From: Methanothermobacter sp. MT-2 | Lineage (GTDB): Archaea; Methanobacteriota; Methanobacteria; Methanobacteriales; DSM-23052 | Direction: 5' to 3' | Assembly: GCA_003584625.1 (NCBI GenBank) | Contig: AP017647.1 | Location: forward strand, 1,102,603 to 1,166,602 | Length of the DNA: 64,000 bases | Shown: positions 29,495 to 38,508 of the stretch, piece by piece | Numbering within the stretch: position 1 is the stretch's first letter | Layout: every line of letters starts with the position of its first letter | Program-made: the position numbers and the translations under genes | Notes under the pieces: generated by a model | The model's database searches: none | What the model was told of the DNA's origin: nothing | The model's input: the letters and a program-made list of their open reading frames with translations, nothing else

Positions 29495-30646
29495 ATGAAG
29501 ACTGTGAAGGAAGGTAGAGTCAAAATAAAAATTCCCAGTTTTGATAAGGTTTCATCAAAGGCCCCGGTATTCTATAATCCTGCCATGGAGCTTAACAGAG
29601 ACCTTTCAATCTTGGCAATTCAACAATTCCAAAGAGAAAAGGGATCCGGGATAAAAGTAGCTGATGTTTTTGCTGGTAGTGGTATAAGAGGTATAAGATA
29701 TCTGGTTGAAATAGAGGGCGTGGAATATGTCCTTGCAAATGATATAAACCCAGTTGCAGTGGAATTCATAGAAAAGAACAGTCAACTTAACAATACAAAT
29801 ATTGATATAAGAATGGAAGATGCTAACATCCTACTTCGAAAAAATAGGGGCTTATTTGATGTTGTGGATATAGACCCCTTCGGCACACCCTCACCCTTCA
29901 TAGAATCCGCCGGTTATTCCCTTAAAAAAGATTCCCTTTTATGTATCACGGCAACAGACACTTCCAGTCTCTGCGGCACATATAAAAAACCTTGTATAAG
30001 GAAATATAATGCCATGCCATTAAAGACAGAATATTGCCATGAAAACGGACTTAGGATACTTGCAGGTTTCACAAGCCTCAGCATTGCAAAATATAAAAAA
30101 TACATCAAAGTAAAGTTAGCCTACAGCAGCCAACACTATATGCGCCTATACCTAAAAATTGGTAAAGGAGCCTCCAAAACAGATGAATCCATCAAAAAAA
30201 ATATTGGATTCATCTACCATTGCCACAATTGTCTATTCCGCGACTTAGAAGAAGGCATACTCCCAACCTTGCCAAAAAAGTGCCCTAAATGTAATGAAAG
30301 ATTAAATTTCACCGGTCCGCTCTGGATTGGAAAACTGGGAGATAAAAATTTCATCAAAGAGATGATAAGATTACTACCCGAAAAAAAATTAAACAAGAAA
30401 AAAGAAGCCCTAAAATTGCTGAAATTTCTAGAAGATGAGTCTGAAATGCCCCCAACATTCTATGACACCCATAAAATCTGCAGCAAACTTAAGGTAAGCG
30501 CCCCACCCCTCAAAAAAGTCATAGAATCACTAGAAGAAAAAGGGTTTAAGGCAACTAGAAGCCACTGCAATGACACCGGAATAAAAACCAACGCACCATT
30601 ATCAGAATTAAAAAAATCAATCAAAGAAAATCTATTCATAATTTAA
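29495..30646 (+). CDS. trm1: Trm1 tRNA(G26) dimethyltransferase
   Basis: A 383-residue tRNA (guanine(26)-N2/N2)-dimethyltransferase. The SAM site is DVFAGSGIRGIRYL (near residue 60), the catalytic segment is DIDPFGTPSPF (near 125), and a zinc ribbon (CHNC, then CPKC, near 245) precedes a winged C-terminal part. The frame extends to GTG 29480, but ATG 29495 gives the expected MKTVKEG. Its 3' end overlaps the convergent exported-protein gene by 15 nt. Confidence 0.92.
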   Translation: MKTVKEGRVKIKIPSFDKVSSKAPVFYNPAMELNRDLSILAIQQFQREKGSGIKVADVFAGSGIRGIRYLVEIEGVEYVLANDINPVAVEFIEKNSQLNNTNIDIRMEDANILLRKNRGLFDVVDIDPFGTPSPFIESAGYSLKKDSLLCITATDTSSLCGTYKKPCIRKYNAMPLKTEYCHENGLRILAGFTSLSIAKYKKYIKVKLAYSSQHYMRLYLKIGKGASKTDESIKKNIGFIYHCHNCLFRDLEEGILPTLPKKCPKCNERLNFTGPLWIGKLGDKNFIKEMIRLLPEKKLNKKKEALKLLKFLEDESEMPPTFYDTHKICSKLKVSAPPLKKVIESLEEKGFKATRSHCNDTGIKTNAPLSELKKSIKENLFII

Positions 30647-31318
30647 CATGTTATGGGTGTAATAATATTGAAGAGCCTTAGCATTTCTAATTTCAAAATC
30701 ACGATAACTATCATATATATAAGGATAAAAGAAACCCTGAATAACATAATAATATGCTACCAGAGGCCCATATTCACTCCTTATCATATGATAATATAAT
30801 GGGAATCCACAACCTTGGTTTATTATAACATCACCCTCCCTCACAGTACCATGATATACGAGTGGTATGGGACCCTCCTGGCCATTATCACTTGCACGCT
30901 TCCTTATATAGGCTAAAGCTTCATCAAGAGTTTGGAATTCTATCCCATCAGCCCTATAAGTCCATTTATCTTCTGGCACGCCATGTATTCCTTCCTCCCA
31001 TACTTCACTCCAATTTATGCCTGGCTTGTATGGTTTCTTCTCCACATATGCTAATTGAAGTATTAGAACATCCCCTTCCATGTAACTTCGATAATTCGAA
31101 GATCCACCATAATGTACAACTAGGGCGCATTTAGAACCATGGGACTTCGCATACTCTGCAAGTAACTTAGAATGAGGATGGCCTGGGTACATGTCAGGGT
31201 TGGCTAATTTGACGAAAGCCAGCCTACCCAGGGGTTCGAATTCCCCATTTGCTGTTGTGAGATACACATAACCAATAAAGATTATGACTATAACAATGAA
31301 TATCCAAGCTTTTCTCAT
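30632..31318 (-). CDS. Exported protein of unknown function
   Basis: A 228-residue protein with an N-terminal signal or anchor helix (KAWIFIVIVIIFIGYVYL) and an otherwise hydrophilic, aromatic-rich sequence. I do not recognise the family. Two cysteines (KCALVV and GCGFP) could form a disulfide outside the cell. The C-terminus is rich in tyrosine. It stands alone, convergent to trm1, with AT-rich promoter-like sequence upstream (TTATAAAT near 31328). Confidence 0.65.
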   Translation of the reverse strand: MRKAWIFIVIVIIFIGYVYLTTANGEFEPLGRLAFVKLANPDMYPGHPHSKLLAEYAKSHGSKCALVVHYGGSSNYRSYMEGDVLILQLAYVEKKPYKPGINWSEVWEEGIHGVPEDKWTYRADGIEFQTLDEALAYIRKRASDNGQEGPIPLVYHGTVREGDVIINQGCGFPLYYHMIRSEYGPLVAYYYVIQGFFYPYIYDSYRDFEIRNAKALQYYYTHNMLNYE

Positions 31319-31473
31319 ATAGCCACCTTATAAATCTTAAGGTTAGGTCTATTAACTTAGATAGAAGCCTTTATAAATATTTTATTGTGACTCGGTATAT
31401 GTGTTGACACACATCAGATTATCCTATTTTTTTCAAAATTTTGCTCAAATTCTTAAAAAAAAATATTAACCTA

Positions 31474-31484
31474 TTATATATAAA
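31474..31484 (+). promoter_or_regulatory. TATA box of first DUF4013 gene
   Basis: TTATATATAAA lies about 40 nt before the ATG at 31516. The surrounding AATATTAA-x3-TATTATATATA pattern recurs before the second DUF4013 gene (32935-32954), so the promoter seems to have been duplicated with the gene. Confidence 0.55.
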
Positions 31485-31515
31485 TCGACATATTGTAGGT
31501 TTGGAGGTGTGAATT

Positions 31516-32256
31516 ATGGATGTCCATGAGATTATAGTCGACGCCATCAAATACCCAGCATCAAGTTGGAGGAAATTCATCACACTAGCTATGTTATTTC
31601 TACTTCTAAAATCATTAACCTTATTCAGAGTCCTGCCAAAATACCCATTAATTTCAGCTACGCTCTCACTGATCCTAACACTAATACCATTATTTCTTGT
31701 TATTGGATACATTTTCAGAAACCTTAAAACCACGATAGCAGGATCTGACGAGCTTCCAGAATTTGATAAATTAGGTGGGATGTTCATCGACGGACTTAAA
31801 GTTCTCCTTGTAAGCATAATCTACATGATAATACCAGGGATAATCATAGGTGCTATTATTTACCTAAACATTCCAAACTCCACTATTAGGATCATCACCC
31901 AATCAATAGGGGTTATCGTGACCATTATATTCATACTATTAGCGAATATTGCAATAGCACATATGGCATCCAAAAAAGGTCAATTCAAGGCAGCATTCCA
32001 TGTCAGAGAAGTAACAAATGCCATATCAAAAATTGGATGGGGAAAATATATCATCTGGTACATTATAGTTATAATCATAATTGGAATAATCAGATACGCG
32101 GTAACTTTCATCATAAAATTAGGCTACATAGGCCTAAGCATGGTTATTAGTCCGTTAGTCAGTTACATAATCGCTAGCATATTATCCGCGATCTTCATAA
32201 GCTCTTATATTTCACTATTCTACTCCAGGGCACTTGGACTACTATACCCTAAGTGA
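31516..32256 (+). CDS. DUF4013 membrane protein, copy 1
   Basis: A 246-residue membrane protein with about six helices. The family signature is the cytosolic segment AGSDELPEFDKLGGMFIDGLK (residues about 75-95), typical of DUF4013. It starts with ATG behind GGAGGTG and a nearby TATA box. The function is unknown; some DUF4013-like genes lie near cell-surface genes. It is a paralogue of the gene at 33008, with matching start (MDVHEIIVDAIKYP against MDIGEIISDAIRYP) and ending (SRALGLLYPK). The stop codon touches the hairpin cluster that follows. Confidence 0.82.
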   Translation: MDVHEIIVDAIKYPASSWRKFITLAMLFLLLKSLTLFRVLPKYPLISATLSLILTLIPLFLVIGYIFRNLKTTIAGSDELPEFDKLGGMFIDGLKVLLVSIIYMIIPGIIIGAIIYLNIPNSTIRIITQSIGVIVTIIFILLANIAIAHMASKKGQFKAAFHVREVTNAISKIGWGKYIIWYIIVIIIIGIIRYAVTFIIKLGYIGLSMVISPLVSYIIASILSAIFISSYISLFYSRALGLLYPK

Positions 32257-32398
32257 CCCCCATGCATGGGGGGCTCCCCCCAAACATGAAACTTTGCAAA
32301 GTTGAGGAGACCTCATGGCTTCACGCTCCCCCCGGGACTGTTACCAGGCCCCACACTTCCCAAGGAGTGGGCTACAACCTATAAACTAGTATTTAAAT
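32257..32398 (-). mobile_element. Possible IS200/IS605 right-end remnant
   Basis: A palindrome cluster starting at the stop codon of the first DUF4013 gene: 16-bp palindrome 32257-32272, G6/C6 hairpin 32268-32281, 14-bp palindrome 32290-32303 and GAGG/CCTC hairpin 32304-32314. Read on the minus strand, it ends in GAGCCCCCC, a hairpin and GGGGGTCAC, resembling the 3' end of tnpB and its omega RNA. A short open stretch just before it reads GPGNSPGGSVKP and stop, which could be the stub of a TnpB tail. No transposase remains. The identification rests on resemblance only. Confidence 0.4.
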
Positions 32399-32462
32399 TT
32401 ACTTATCCCCCCTATTGTATACTTCCTTTCAGGGGGTCTTATAAGTAAGATAATTTTTTTTT
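32399..32462 (+). terminator. Intrinsic terminator
   Basis: TTACTTAT (32399-32406) pairs with ATAAGTAA (32441-32448), and within it C5-6 (32407-32412) with G5 (32432-32436). Nine T follow at 32454-32462. This is a strong rho-independent-like terminator for plus-strand RNA, either the long 3' tail of the first DUF4013 mRNA or a separate RNA from 32257 on. Confidence 0.65.
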
Positions 32463-32930
32463 GAACTTAGATAAATGGGGGGGTTTGATACCGGACACTT
32501 AAAATCACTTTCTTGTTAAGCTCCTTTGAGGGGGTGGATATGTGGGGGGGGTAAAGAGGGTGTATAGTAATGATTAGGGATGTGCCTTGAACATTGAGTC
32601 CCTTAGGAACGGAGACAATGAGGGGATCTTGTAATCTTAGGTATAGGTGAGTTCACAAGAGGCTAATTCCTATCCTTATGGGGGATGTTCTATGTATTTT
32701 TATAGACCAGGATTTTGCCAGAAATTCTTCCGAGGCCCGGAGGAAGATCCAACGAAGCTATGAAGGGTTTCAGCTTAACCCTTGTAAAATGGACATATCT
32801 TGTGAATTGTAGTTTTTTTCTTCATTATAGACAAATTTTACATTCTAAACTTAGTGTTCTTGGAGACCCGTATATTTTCTGCATTTTTTTATGATTTGTA
32901 AGTTAACAATTCCAAATTTTTTATTTTATG
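32463..32930. other. Gene-free stretch
   Basis: I see no credible coding frame on either strand and no tRNA or rRNA. There are G-runs (32476-32483, 32543-32550) and a perfect 7-bp hairpin, AAGGGTT/AACCCTT, with a 7-nt loop (32763-32783) but no T-run after it. The stretch could be the decayed interior of the element suggested next to it, or an unrecognised RNA gene. Confidence 0.5.
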
Positions 32931-32945
32931 AAAATATTAAGCATA

Positions 32946-32954
32946 TTATATATA
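32946..32954 (+). promoter_or_regulatory. TATA box of second DUF4013 gene
   Basis: TTATATATA lies about 60 nt before the GTG at 33008 in a context matching the promoter of the first copy (AATATTAA, TATTATATATA, then AAA and GACA). Confidence 0.5.
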
Positions 32955-33007
32955 CAAAAATTGACAATATTATAAGATTAGAGTATTTTTTATAGGAGGT
33001 ATAGGAT

Positions 33008-33745
33008 GTGGATATTGGTGAAATTATAAGTGACGCAATCAGGTACCCTATATTGGATTGGAAGAAAGCTGTAACATTAGGAATACTATTTTTATTAAGC
33101 TTCCTAATAATACCAGCATTCCTTGCTCTTGGATACTTATTCAGGGCGCTTAAGACCACAATGGCCGGTTTTGATGAGCTTCCAGAATTTGATGAATGGG
33201 GTGAAATGATCATTGATGGACTCAAAGTGTTTATTGTCACCATAGTGTACATGATAATACCAATGATAGTCATTTTCGCCGGTATTTTCACAGGATCCAG
33301 TGCTAATGTTGCCACATTACCTGGAACATACACACCAACCATAATAAACCCAGCGATTATACAAGCTGGTGGGGGCACGACCCTAATAGGGTTTATCCTT
33401 GCTATTATATTTGGACTGTTATTGGCAATCGCAATAGCTCATATGGCATTCAATGAAAGTTTGGGAGCAGCATTCCAAATCGGGGAGATATTGGATGTCA
33501 TATCAGAGATTGGATGGGCAGATTATATCATCTGGTACATTGCAGTTATGATAGTGAGTGGAATAATAGGTCTCATAGCAAGTTTCATTATAGGCTTAAT
33601 CGACATTATCCCACTAATCGGTCCAATCATCAGCTTTATATTATTCACAGTCTTCGTAACACCCTACTTCAACTCTTCTATTACAGGGCTCTTGGACTTC
33701 GATACGCATATGAATAAAATAGCCCTCCCCTTTTCTTTTTCATAA
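33008..33745 (+). CDS. DUF4013 membrane protein, copy 2, frameshifted
   Basis: A paralogue of the gene at 31516, with about six membrane helices and the signature AGFDELPEFDEWGEMIIDGLK. It starts with GTG behind AGGAGGT. Up to TPYF at 33670 it aligns with the family, then reads NSSITGLLDFDTHMNK, unlike any DUF4013 end. The next frame over reads QLFYYRALGLRYAYE and stops at 33717, which matches copy 1 (SLFYSRALGLLYPK). One base, a C after position 33670, appears to be missing. The gene is otherwise intact, so this may be a sequencing error, a fresh mutation, or a slippage site. Confidence 0.75.
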   Translation: MDIGEIISDAIRYPILDWKKAVTLGILFLLSFLIIPAFLALGYLFRALKTTMAGFDELPEFDEWGEMIIDGLKVFIVTIVYMIIPMIVIFAGIFTGSSANVATLPGTYTPTIINPAIIQAGGGTTLIGFILAIIFGLLLAIAIAHMAFNESLGAAFQIGEILDVISEIGWADYIIWYIAVMIVSGIIGLIASFIIGLIDIIPLIGPIISFILFTVFVTPYFNSSITGLLDFDTHMNKIALPFSFS

Positions 33746-33764
33746 ACTTTGTTGGGTGGTTAAA

Positions 33765-34226
33765 ATGGATACCGTTAAAATAGATGACATAGACAAGCAA
33801 ATAATTCATCTTCTTAACGAGGATGGAAGGATGTCCTATAGAGAAATTTCAAGAAAACTTGGAGTATCGGTGGGTACCATTCATAATAGAGTGGAGAAGC
33901 TCATGAAAACCGGTGTGATAAAAAAATTCGTCCCAATCATAGACCATGCAAAATTAGGCTACAAATTAACAGCGATCATAGGCGTCAGAGTGAAAGGTGG
34001 AGTCTTAAGGAACTGGGAGGAGAGAACAGCATACCAGAAGAACGTCCTAGCGATCTATGATGTTACAGGGGAATTCGACGCCATACTAATCGGAAAATTC
34101 AGGGACACTAGTGAACTTGACAAGTTTATAAAAGGCCTTCTCAGCGAAAATGATGTGCAGAGAACATACACCCAAACCGTGCTAAATATCGTGAAAGAAG
34201 ACATGACATCCTCTAAGATGCTGTAA
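33765..34226 (+). CDS. Lrp/AsnC family transcription regulator
   Basis: A 153-residue Lrp/AsnC regulator: helix-turn-helix (YREISRKLGVSVGTIHNRVEKL, around residues 23-44) and the ligand-sensing RAM domain (VTGEFDAILIGKFRD, then LNIVKED). ATG 33765 follows GGGTGG. It lies 20 nt downstream of the second DUF4013 gene and 24 nt upstream of the deacetylase-like gene, but the target genes cannot be read from the sequence. Confidence 0.9.
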   Translation: MDTVKIDDIDKQIIHLLNEDGRMSYREISRKLGVSVGTIHNRVEKLMKTGVIKKFVPIIDHAKLGYKLTAIIGVRVKGGVLRNWEERTAYQKNVLAIYDVTGEFDAILIGKFRDTSELDKFIKGLLSENDVQRTYTQTVLNIVKEDMTSSKML

Positions 34227-34250
34227 ACCCCACTATGGGTTGGATGTGTC

Positions 34251-35240
34251 ATGAGAATCGTGTATTCCCCAGATTATGATCTTCATAACATGGAATCCCA
34301 TGTGGAAAACAAAAAAAGGACAGATACCATCATTGGAGCCCTTAAAACTTTAAATCTTGAGATAGTGGAACCTAGAATGGCAAGCCCAGATGATATCCTA
34401 AGGGTTCATACTCCAGGTCATGTGGAGTATGTGAAGGGATTCGCAGAAAGAGGTGGGGGCCACCTTGACTATGACACTTACATGACACGTGAAAGTTACA
34501 AGGTGGCGCTTCTAGCAGCTGGAGGGGCTATAAGAGCGGCTGAAACCGTTCTAGAGGGTGGTGGATGGGCTTATTCAGTCGCAAGACCCCCGGGACACCA
34601 TGCCACAAGGGACAGGTCAATGGGTTTCTGTATATTTAATAATATGGCGATAGCCATCGAACATCTGAGAGAACAAATATCAGACCATCTCCTTATAATA
34701 GATTTTGACGTGCATTATGGTAATGGTACGGCCGAGATATTCTATGATGACCCTAATGTAATGTATATTTCAATACACCAAGATCCTAGGACATTGTATC
34801 CAGGGATGGGATTCATAGATGAAATGGGCATAGATGAAGGTCTAGGATACACAATGAATATTCCCATGCCACCAGGCTCAAGTACAGATGATTATATCTG
34901 GATCCTTTCAAGGATACTGGAACCCATAAAAGATGAATTCAAACCCAAAATTGTCTTCTTGGAAGCTGGTTTTGACGCCCACCGGAATGATCCCATTTCT
35001 AATATGAGGGTTGATGAAGAATTTTATGCATGGATAGGATCTTGCCTAAAAGATGAAAGTATAGTCGCAATCTTAGAAGGAGGATACGACCTAGAAGCCC
35101 TTGCAAGTTCAAACTTAAAATTTGTCAAATCACTCATGGGCCTTGAAACCCCAATAGAACGTGAAATAAGAGCCTCTGATCCCGTGGAGGATATATTTTC
35201 AAGGATAAAAGATAAGTTCTCAGAATACTTTAGAATGTGA
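34251..35240 (+). CDS. Histone-deacetylase-family hydrolase
   Basis: A 329-residue member of the arginase/deacetylase superfamily, class II HDAC-like. The zinc and catalytic motifs are complete: RPPGHHATRD (His pair near residue 117), IDFDVHYGNGT (near 150), EAGFDAH (near 240) and EGGYDLEAL (near 275). The substrate may be acetylated protein (Alba or histone), polyamine or a small metabolite. It overlaps the next open frame by 4 nt, though the start I prefer for that gene is 14 nt downstream. Confidence 0.88.
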   Translation: MRIVYSPDYDLHNMESHVENKKRTDTIIGALKTLNLEIVEPRMASPDDILRVHTPGHVEYVKGFAERGGGHLDYDTYMTRESYKVALLAAGGAIRAAETVLEGGGWAYSVARPPGHHATRDRSMGFCIFNNMAIAIEHLREQISDHLLIIDFDVHYGNGTAEIFYDDPNVMYISIHQDPRTLYPGMGFIDEMGIDEGLGYTMNIPMPPGSSTDDYIWILSRILEPIKDEFKPKIVFLEAGFDAHRNDPISNMRVDEEFYAWIGSCLKDESIVAILEGGYDLEALASSNLKFVKSLMGLETPIEREIRASDPVEDIFSRIKDKFSEYFRM

Positions 35241-35254
35241 TGAGAGGATCTGAA

Positions 35255-35926
35255 ATGGAAAAAATACGGATAAAACAAGCAGAAAAGCTAATAAGACAAG
35301 CATGCACCAAACAAAAAAGAACCATGATGAAAAAGCCAGAAGCTGGTGTGATCAACGTCCGAAACTTTGAAGACACCATAAAAGAACTGATAAAGGCTGA
35401 AGATTACATCTATGAAAGTCTACCCACCCACAGACTTTCAAAGGAAGAAGCATCAGGATTCTGCCAACACCTCCTTAAGGCCCGGGCTAAAATAGATAAA
35501 ATACTCTCAGACTTTAAAGTGTTGGAAATAGAAGATCTGAAGGATAAAATAAGAAAATTATCCCAAGACGTGCTTATAATAACCACAAAAAGTGATATAC
35601 GAAGATCATTATCTAAAAGGGGGATTGAAGCCCCACATATTATCGTGACAGGAGCTCCACTATCAGTTGAAGACATGAAAAAAATAAACCCAAAAATCCC
35701 AGAAAAAACCCTGGAAAGTATAAAAAAGAAGATAGAACACACAAAAGATGATATAAAGCGAAAAATCGAAAATATGGGTATAAAAAAGGTTATAGTATTG
35801 GCAGAGCCAAATCCCACATCAAAACTTATCGGGAAAAAAGCCGAAGAACTTTACAATGCAAAAGTCATACTATACAAAGACCCAAAAGACATACCAGATG
35901 ATGAACTCATCAAAATACTCACATGA
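35255..35926 (+). CDS. DUF2100-like conserved archaeal protein
   Basis: A 223-residue, very lysine-rich protein that resembles DUF2100, a methanogen family of unknown function. This assignment is from memory and moderate. ATG 35255 follows GAGAGGATC; the frame is open to 35237. The N-terminal half is helical; the C-terminal half has VIVTGAPLSVEDM and KKVIVLAEPNPTSKLIGKKA, which looks like an alpha/beta domain. No cysteine cluster or catalytic motif is seen. Confidence 0.6.
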   Translation: MEKIRIKQAEKLIRQACTKQKRTMMKKPEAGVINVRNFEDTIKELIKAEDYIYESLPTHRLSKEEASGFCQHLLKARAKIDKILSDFKVLEIEDLKDKIRKLSQDVLIITTKSDIRRSLSKRGIEAPHIIVTGAPLSVEDMKKINPKIPEKTLESIKKKIEHTKDDIKRKIENMGIKKVIVLAEPNPTSKLIGKKAEELYNAKVILYKDPKDIPDDELIKILT

Positions 35927-35963
35927 TAATAAACCAAAAAAAGATAATATTAAACCCCTCGAA

Positions 35964-35973
35964 CTTATATATA
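35964..35973 (+). promoter_or_regulatory. Probable TATA box of mptA
   Basis: TTATATATAG lies about 60 nt before the mptA start, in the 100-nt gap after the DUF2100-like gene. Start of transcription would fall near 35995, giving a leader of about 30 nt that holds GAGGTG. Confidence 0.45.
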
Positions 35974-36026
35974 GGATTCCTACTATTTATAGATAAAAAG
36001 TTTCCCTTAAAATTGAGGTGTAAAAC

Positions 36027-37004
36027 TTGGGCATGATCTGCTTCCCAGATACGCAAGAAAAAATACCCACGATTCCAGTCCACCTTACAAGAGTCGGGGT
36101 TACAGGAGTTAAAAAACTCCTCAAAATCGAAAGAGAAGACAAAAGACCAATAATACTACTACCAACATTCGACGCCTTCGTAGACCTTCCAAGCAAACAA
36201 AGAGGCATACACATGTCAAGAAACCCCGAAGCAATCAGCGAAGTACTCGAAGAAGTAGTTGAAAGAAACGTCCTCGAACTAGAATCACTATGTGCAGAAA
36301 TAGTCAACACATTACTCAAAAAACACAAATACGCCAAAAGAGCCGAAGTCAGCATGAAAAGCGACTTCATGTTCAGAAAAAGATCCCCAATCACCCATAA
36401 GAAGAGCCAGGAAATGACCAAGATAATGGCCGACGCCATCGGATACAGAGACCAGAAAGAAATCATGATAAGGAAGATGATAGGCGCAGAAGTAGTAGGG
36501 ATGACAGTCTGCCCCTGCGCACAAGAAACAATAAAAGAAACAGCAAAACAGGAACTAATGAAATTCCTCGACGAAAAAACAACACTAAAAGTCCTTGAAA
36601 CAGTCCCCCTAGCCTCCCACAACCAAAGAGGAAGGGGAATGATAATGATAGAAGTCCCAGAAGACCATACAATCAGGGGCGAAGATCTAATAAGGATAAT
36701 AGAAGAATCAATGAGCTCACCAGTCTACGAACTGCTCAAAAGACCAGACGAAAACGCAGTAGTAATAGAAGCCCACAGGAACCCCATGTTCGTAGAAGAC
36801 TGCGTCAGGAACATGATCCACCGTATAGTCAGAGAATTCCCACACCTACCAGATGACACACTCGTAACAGTAAGACAAATCAACGAAGAAAGCATACACC
36901 GCCATAACGCCTTCGCGGAAAAAGTTGCCACCATGGGAGAACTAAAATACGAAATAGAAGAACTAAACAACCAAATGGGTGGTCAACTTGATAAAACTCC
37001 ATAG
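36027..37004 (+). CDS. mptA: MptA, GTP cyclohydrolase IV
   Basis: A 325-residue GTP cyclohydrolase of the MptA type, first step of tetrahydromethanopterin synthesis: GTP to 7,8-dihydroneopterin 2',3'-cyclic phosphate with Fe(II). Family sequence includes VHLTRVGVTGVKK at the start and TVCPCAQE near residue 160. TTG 36027 lies 6 nt after GAGGTG and is favoured over ATG 36033. The end overlaps the next frame by 26 nt. MptA supplies the pterin whose methyl form is the substrate of the Mtr complex. Confidence 0.93.
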   Translation: MGMICFPDTQEKIPTIPVHLTRVGVTGVKKLLKIEREDKRPIILLPTFDAFVDLPSKQRGIHMSRNPEAISEVLEEVVERNVLELESLCAEIVNTLLKKHKYAKRAEVSMKSDFMFRKRSPITHKKSQEMTKIMADAIGYRDQKEIMIRKMIGAEVVGMTVCPCAQETIKETAKQELMKFLDEKTTLKVLETVPLASHNQRGRGMIMIEVPEDHTIRGEDLIRIIEESMSSPVYELLKRPDENAVVIEAHRNPMFVEDCVRNMIHRIVREFPHLPDDTLVTVRQINEESIHRHNAFAEKVATMGELKYEIEELNNQMGGQLDKTP

Positions 37005-37428
37005 ACTCGCAGGCGACATAATGACATACCTAGACGCCTATGAAGGCTCCAGACCAGCCCTAGACGCTGCTGAAATACTAATAGTAAGAGGACACTCCCA
37101 GAAGAGGATAAAAGCAGATAACATGAAAAAAATCCTCGACGAGCTCATGGAACATCTCCAGGCAGAAGAAATAGACCTACTATCAGATGCTGGAACAGAC
37201 CTCATAGGTATAATGGATGAACATATAAGAAGAAACGTTGATGTAGACGCCGACCCAGACATAGCAGGAGTACAACGCCTAAAAGAATCACTAGAAGCCA
37301 TGAACTTCGCAGTAGAATATCGTCTGGGAATCGCCAGGAAAACAGGATTCTTCATAGTATTATACAAAGACAAAAGCGATATCGGCCCCTGTTTTGTTGA
37401 AATCGTCGTATCCGATCTCGGTGAATAA
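36979..37428 (+). CDS. Conserved protein between mptA and cofG
   Basis: A 149-residue soluble protein of a family I do not recognise. The GTG at 36979 overlaps mptA by 26 nt; the TTG at 36988, 5 nt behind GGGTGG, is an alternative start and would give MIKLHRLAGDI. The sequence is mainly helical in the first 80 residues (KKILDELMEHLQAEEIDLL), then alpha/beta (FFIVLYKDKSDIGPCFVEI). Its stop abuts the cofG start. Its place between a methanopterin gene and an F420 gene suggests a role in cofactor synthesis, but that is only inferred from position. Confidence 0.6.
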   Translation: MVNLIKLHRLAGDIMTYLDAYEGSRPALDAAEILIVRGHSQKRIKADNMKKILDELMEHLQAEEIDLLSDAGTDLIGIMDEHIRRNVDVDADPDIAGVQRLKESLEAMNFAVEYRLGIARKTGFFIVLYKDKSDIGPCFVEIVVSDLGE

Positions 37429-38508
37429 ATGAGACCATCAAAGGACGACCTCAAATACCACCTAGAATGTGAAGGCATCCAAATACTGGATCTGATGAAA
37501 AAAGCATTGAATCTACAAAGAGAAAAAACCATAACATATTCTAGGAACGTGTTCATACCAGTGACGAGACTATGCAGGAACCGATGCGGCTACTGCACAT
37601 TCCGCAGGGACAAAACAGAACCCCCAATATTACCACCAGAGGACATCATGGAACAACTGAAAAGTGCAGAGTCATATGGTTGTAGAGAGGCCCTATTCAC
37701 CTTCGGAGAAGCTGCAGACCAACTAGAACCAGTGAAAGACCAGCTAGAAAAACTAGGATACAATAATATGGTGGAATATCTCTTTTACCTATGCCAGGAA
37801 ACCCTTGATAATACACTACTTTTACCTCACACCAACATGGGTATACTAAAATACAAAGAACTTAAAATGCTCAGGGAAGTTAACGCGTCCATGGGCCTAA
37901 TGCTCGAAACTTCGAGTCCACGTCTCATGGAGACAATAGCACACAAAAACAGCCCTGGAAAAGATCCTAAACTCCGGATTAAAACAATAGAATATGCTGG
38001 TAGACTTAAAATACCCTTCACAACAGGTTTGCTTATAGGTATAGGGGAAACGATAGATGAGAGGGTAGAATCCCTATTAGAGTTGAGGAGAATACAAGAT
38101 AAGTATGGGCACATCCAGGAGATTATAATCCAAAATTTCAAATCAAAACCTGGAATTCCAATGGAAGATTATCCAGAACCCACACTACTTGAAATGATCA
38201 AGATGGTGGCGGTCTCAAAGATGCTTTTTCCTGATGTGAGCATACAAGTACCCCCAAATCTTAACAGGGAAACTTGTGAGATATTCCTTCTTGCAGGTGC
38301 AGATGACTGGGGTGGCATATCACCCCTAACTAGAGATTATGTGAACCCAGAGGCTCCATGGCCCGAAATAAAAGAACTTGAAAGAATAACAGGAAAAGCA
38401 GGGTTCAAGTTAAAAGAAAGACTTCCCGTATATCCAAATTTTATATCAGAGGAGTATCTGAGTGAAAAGGTCCTTGAAAAGGTGAATGTCCACTTGGATA
38501 CACTATAG
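37429..38508 (+). CDS. cofG: CofG, F0 synthase subunit 1
   Basis: CofG, the radical-SAM subunit 1 of 7,8-didemethyl-8-hydroxy-5-deazariboflavin (F0) synthase, which makes the chromophore of coenzyme F420. 359 residues. The [4Fe-4S] motif C-x3-C-x2-C is [10 protein letters not shown] near residue 46. [13 protein letters not shown] and [10 protein letters not shown] are typical. The ATG immediately follows the preceding stop. It overlaps the convergent DUF429 gene by 6 nt. CofH is not in this window. Confidence 0.93.
   Translation: MRPSKDDLKYHLECEGIQILDLMKKALNLQREKTITYSRNVFIPVTRLCRNRCGYCTFRRDKTEPPILPPEDIMEQLKSAESYGCREALFTFGEAADQLEPVKDQLEKLGYNNMVEYLFYLCQETLDNTLLLPHTNMGILKYKELKMLREVNASMGLMLETSSPRLMETIAHKNSPGKDPKLRIKTIEYAGRLKIPFTTGLLIGIGETIDERVESLLELRRIQDKYGHIQEIIIQNFKSKPGIPMEDYPEPTLLEMIKMVAVSKMLFPDVSIQVPPNLNRETCEIFLLAGADDWGGISPLTRDYVNPEAPWPEIKELERITGKAGFKLKERLPVYPNFISEEYLSEKVLEKVNVHLDTL

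Noticed and set aside
32463-33000. RNase P RNA or SRP RNA in the large intergenic gap
   Set aside because: I found short look-alikes (GGAGGAAGATCC, GGAACGGAG) but none of the longer conserved cores of either RNA.
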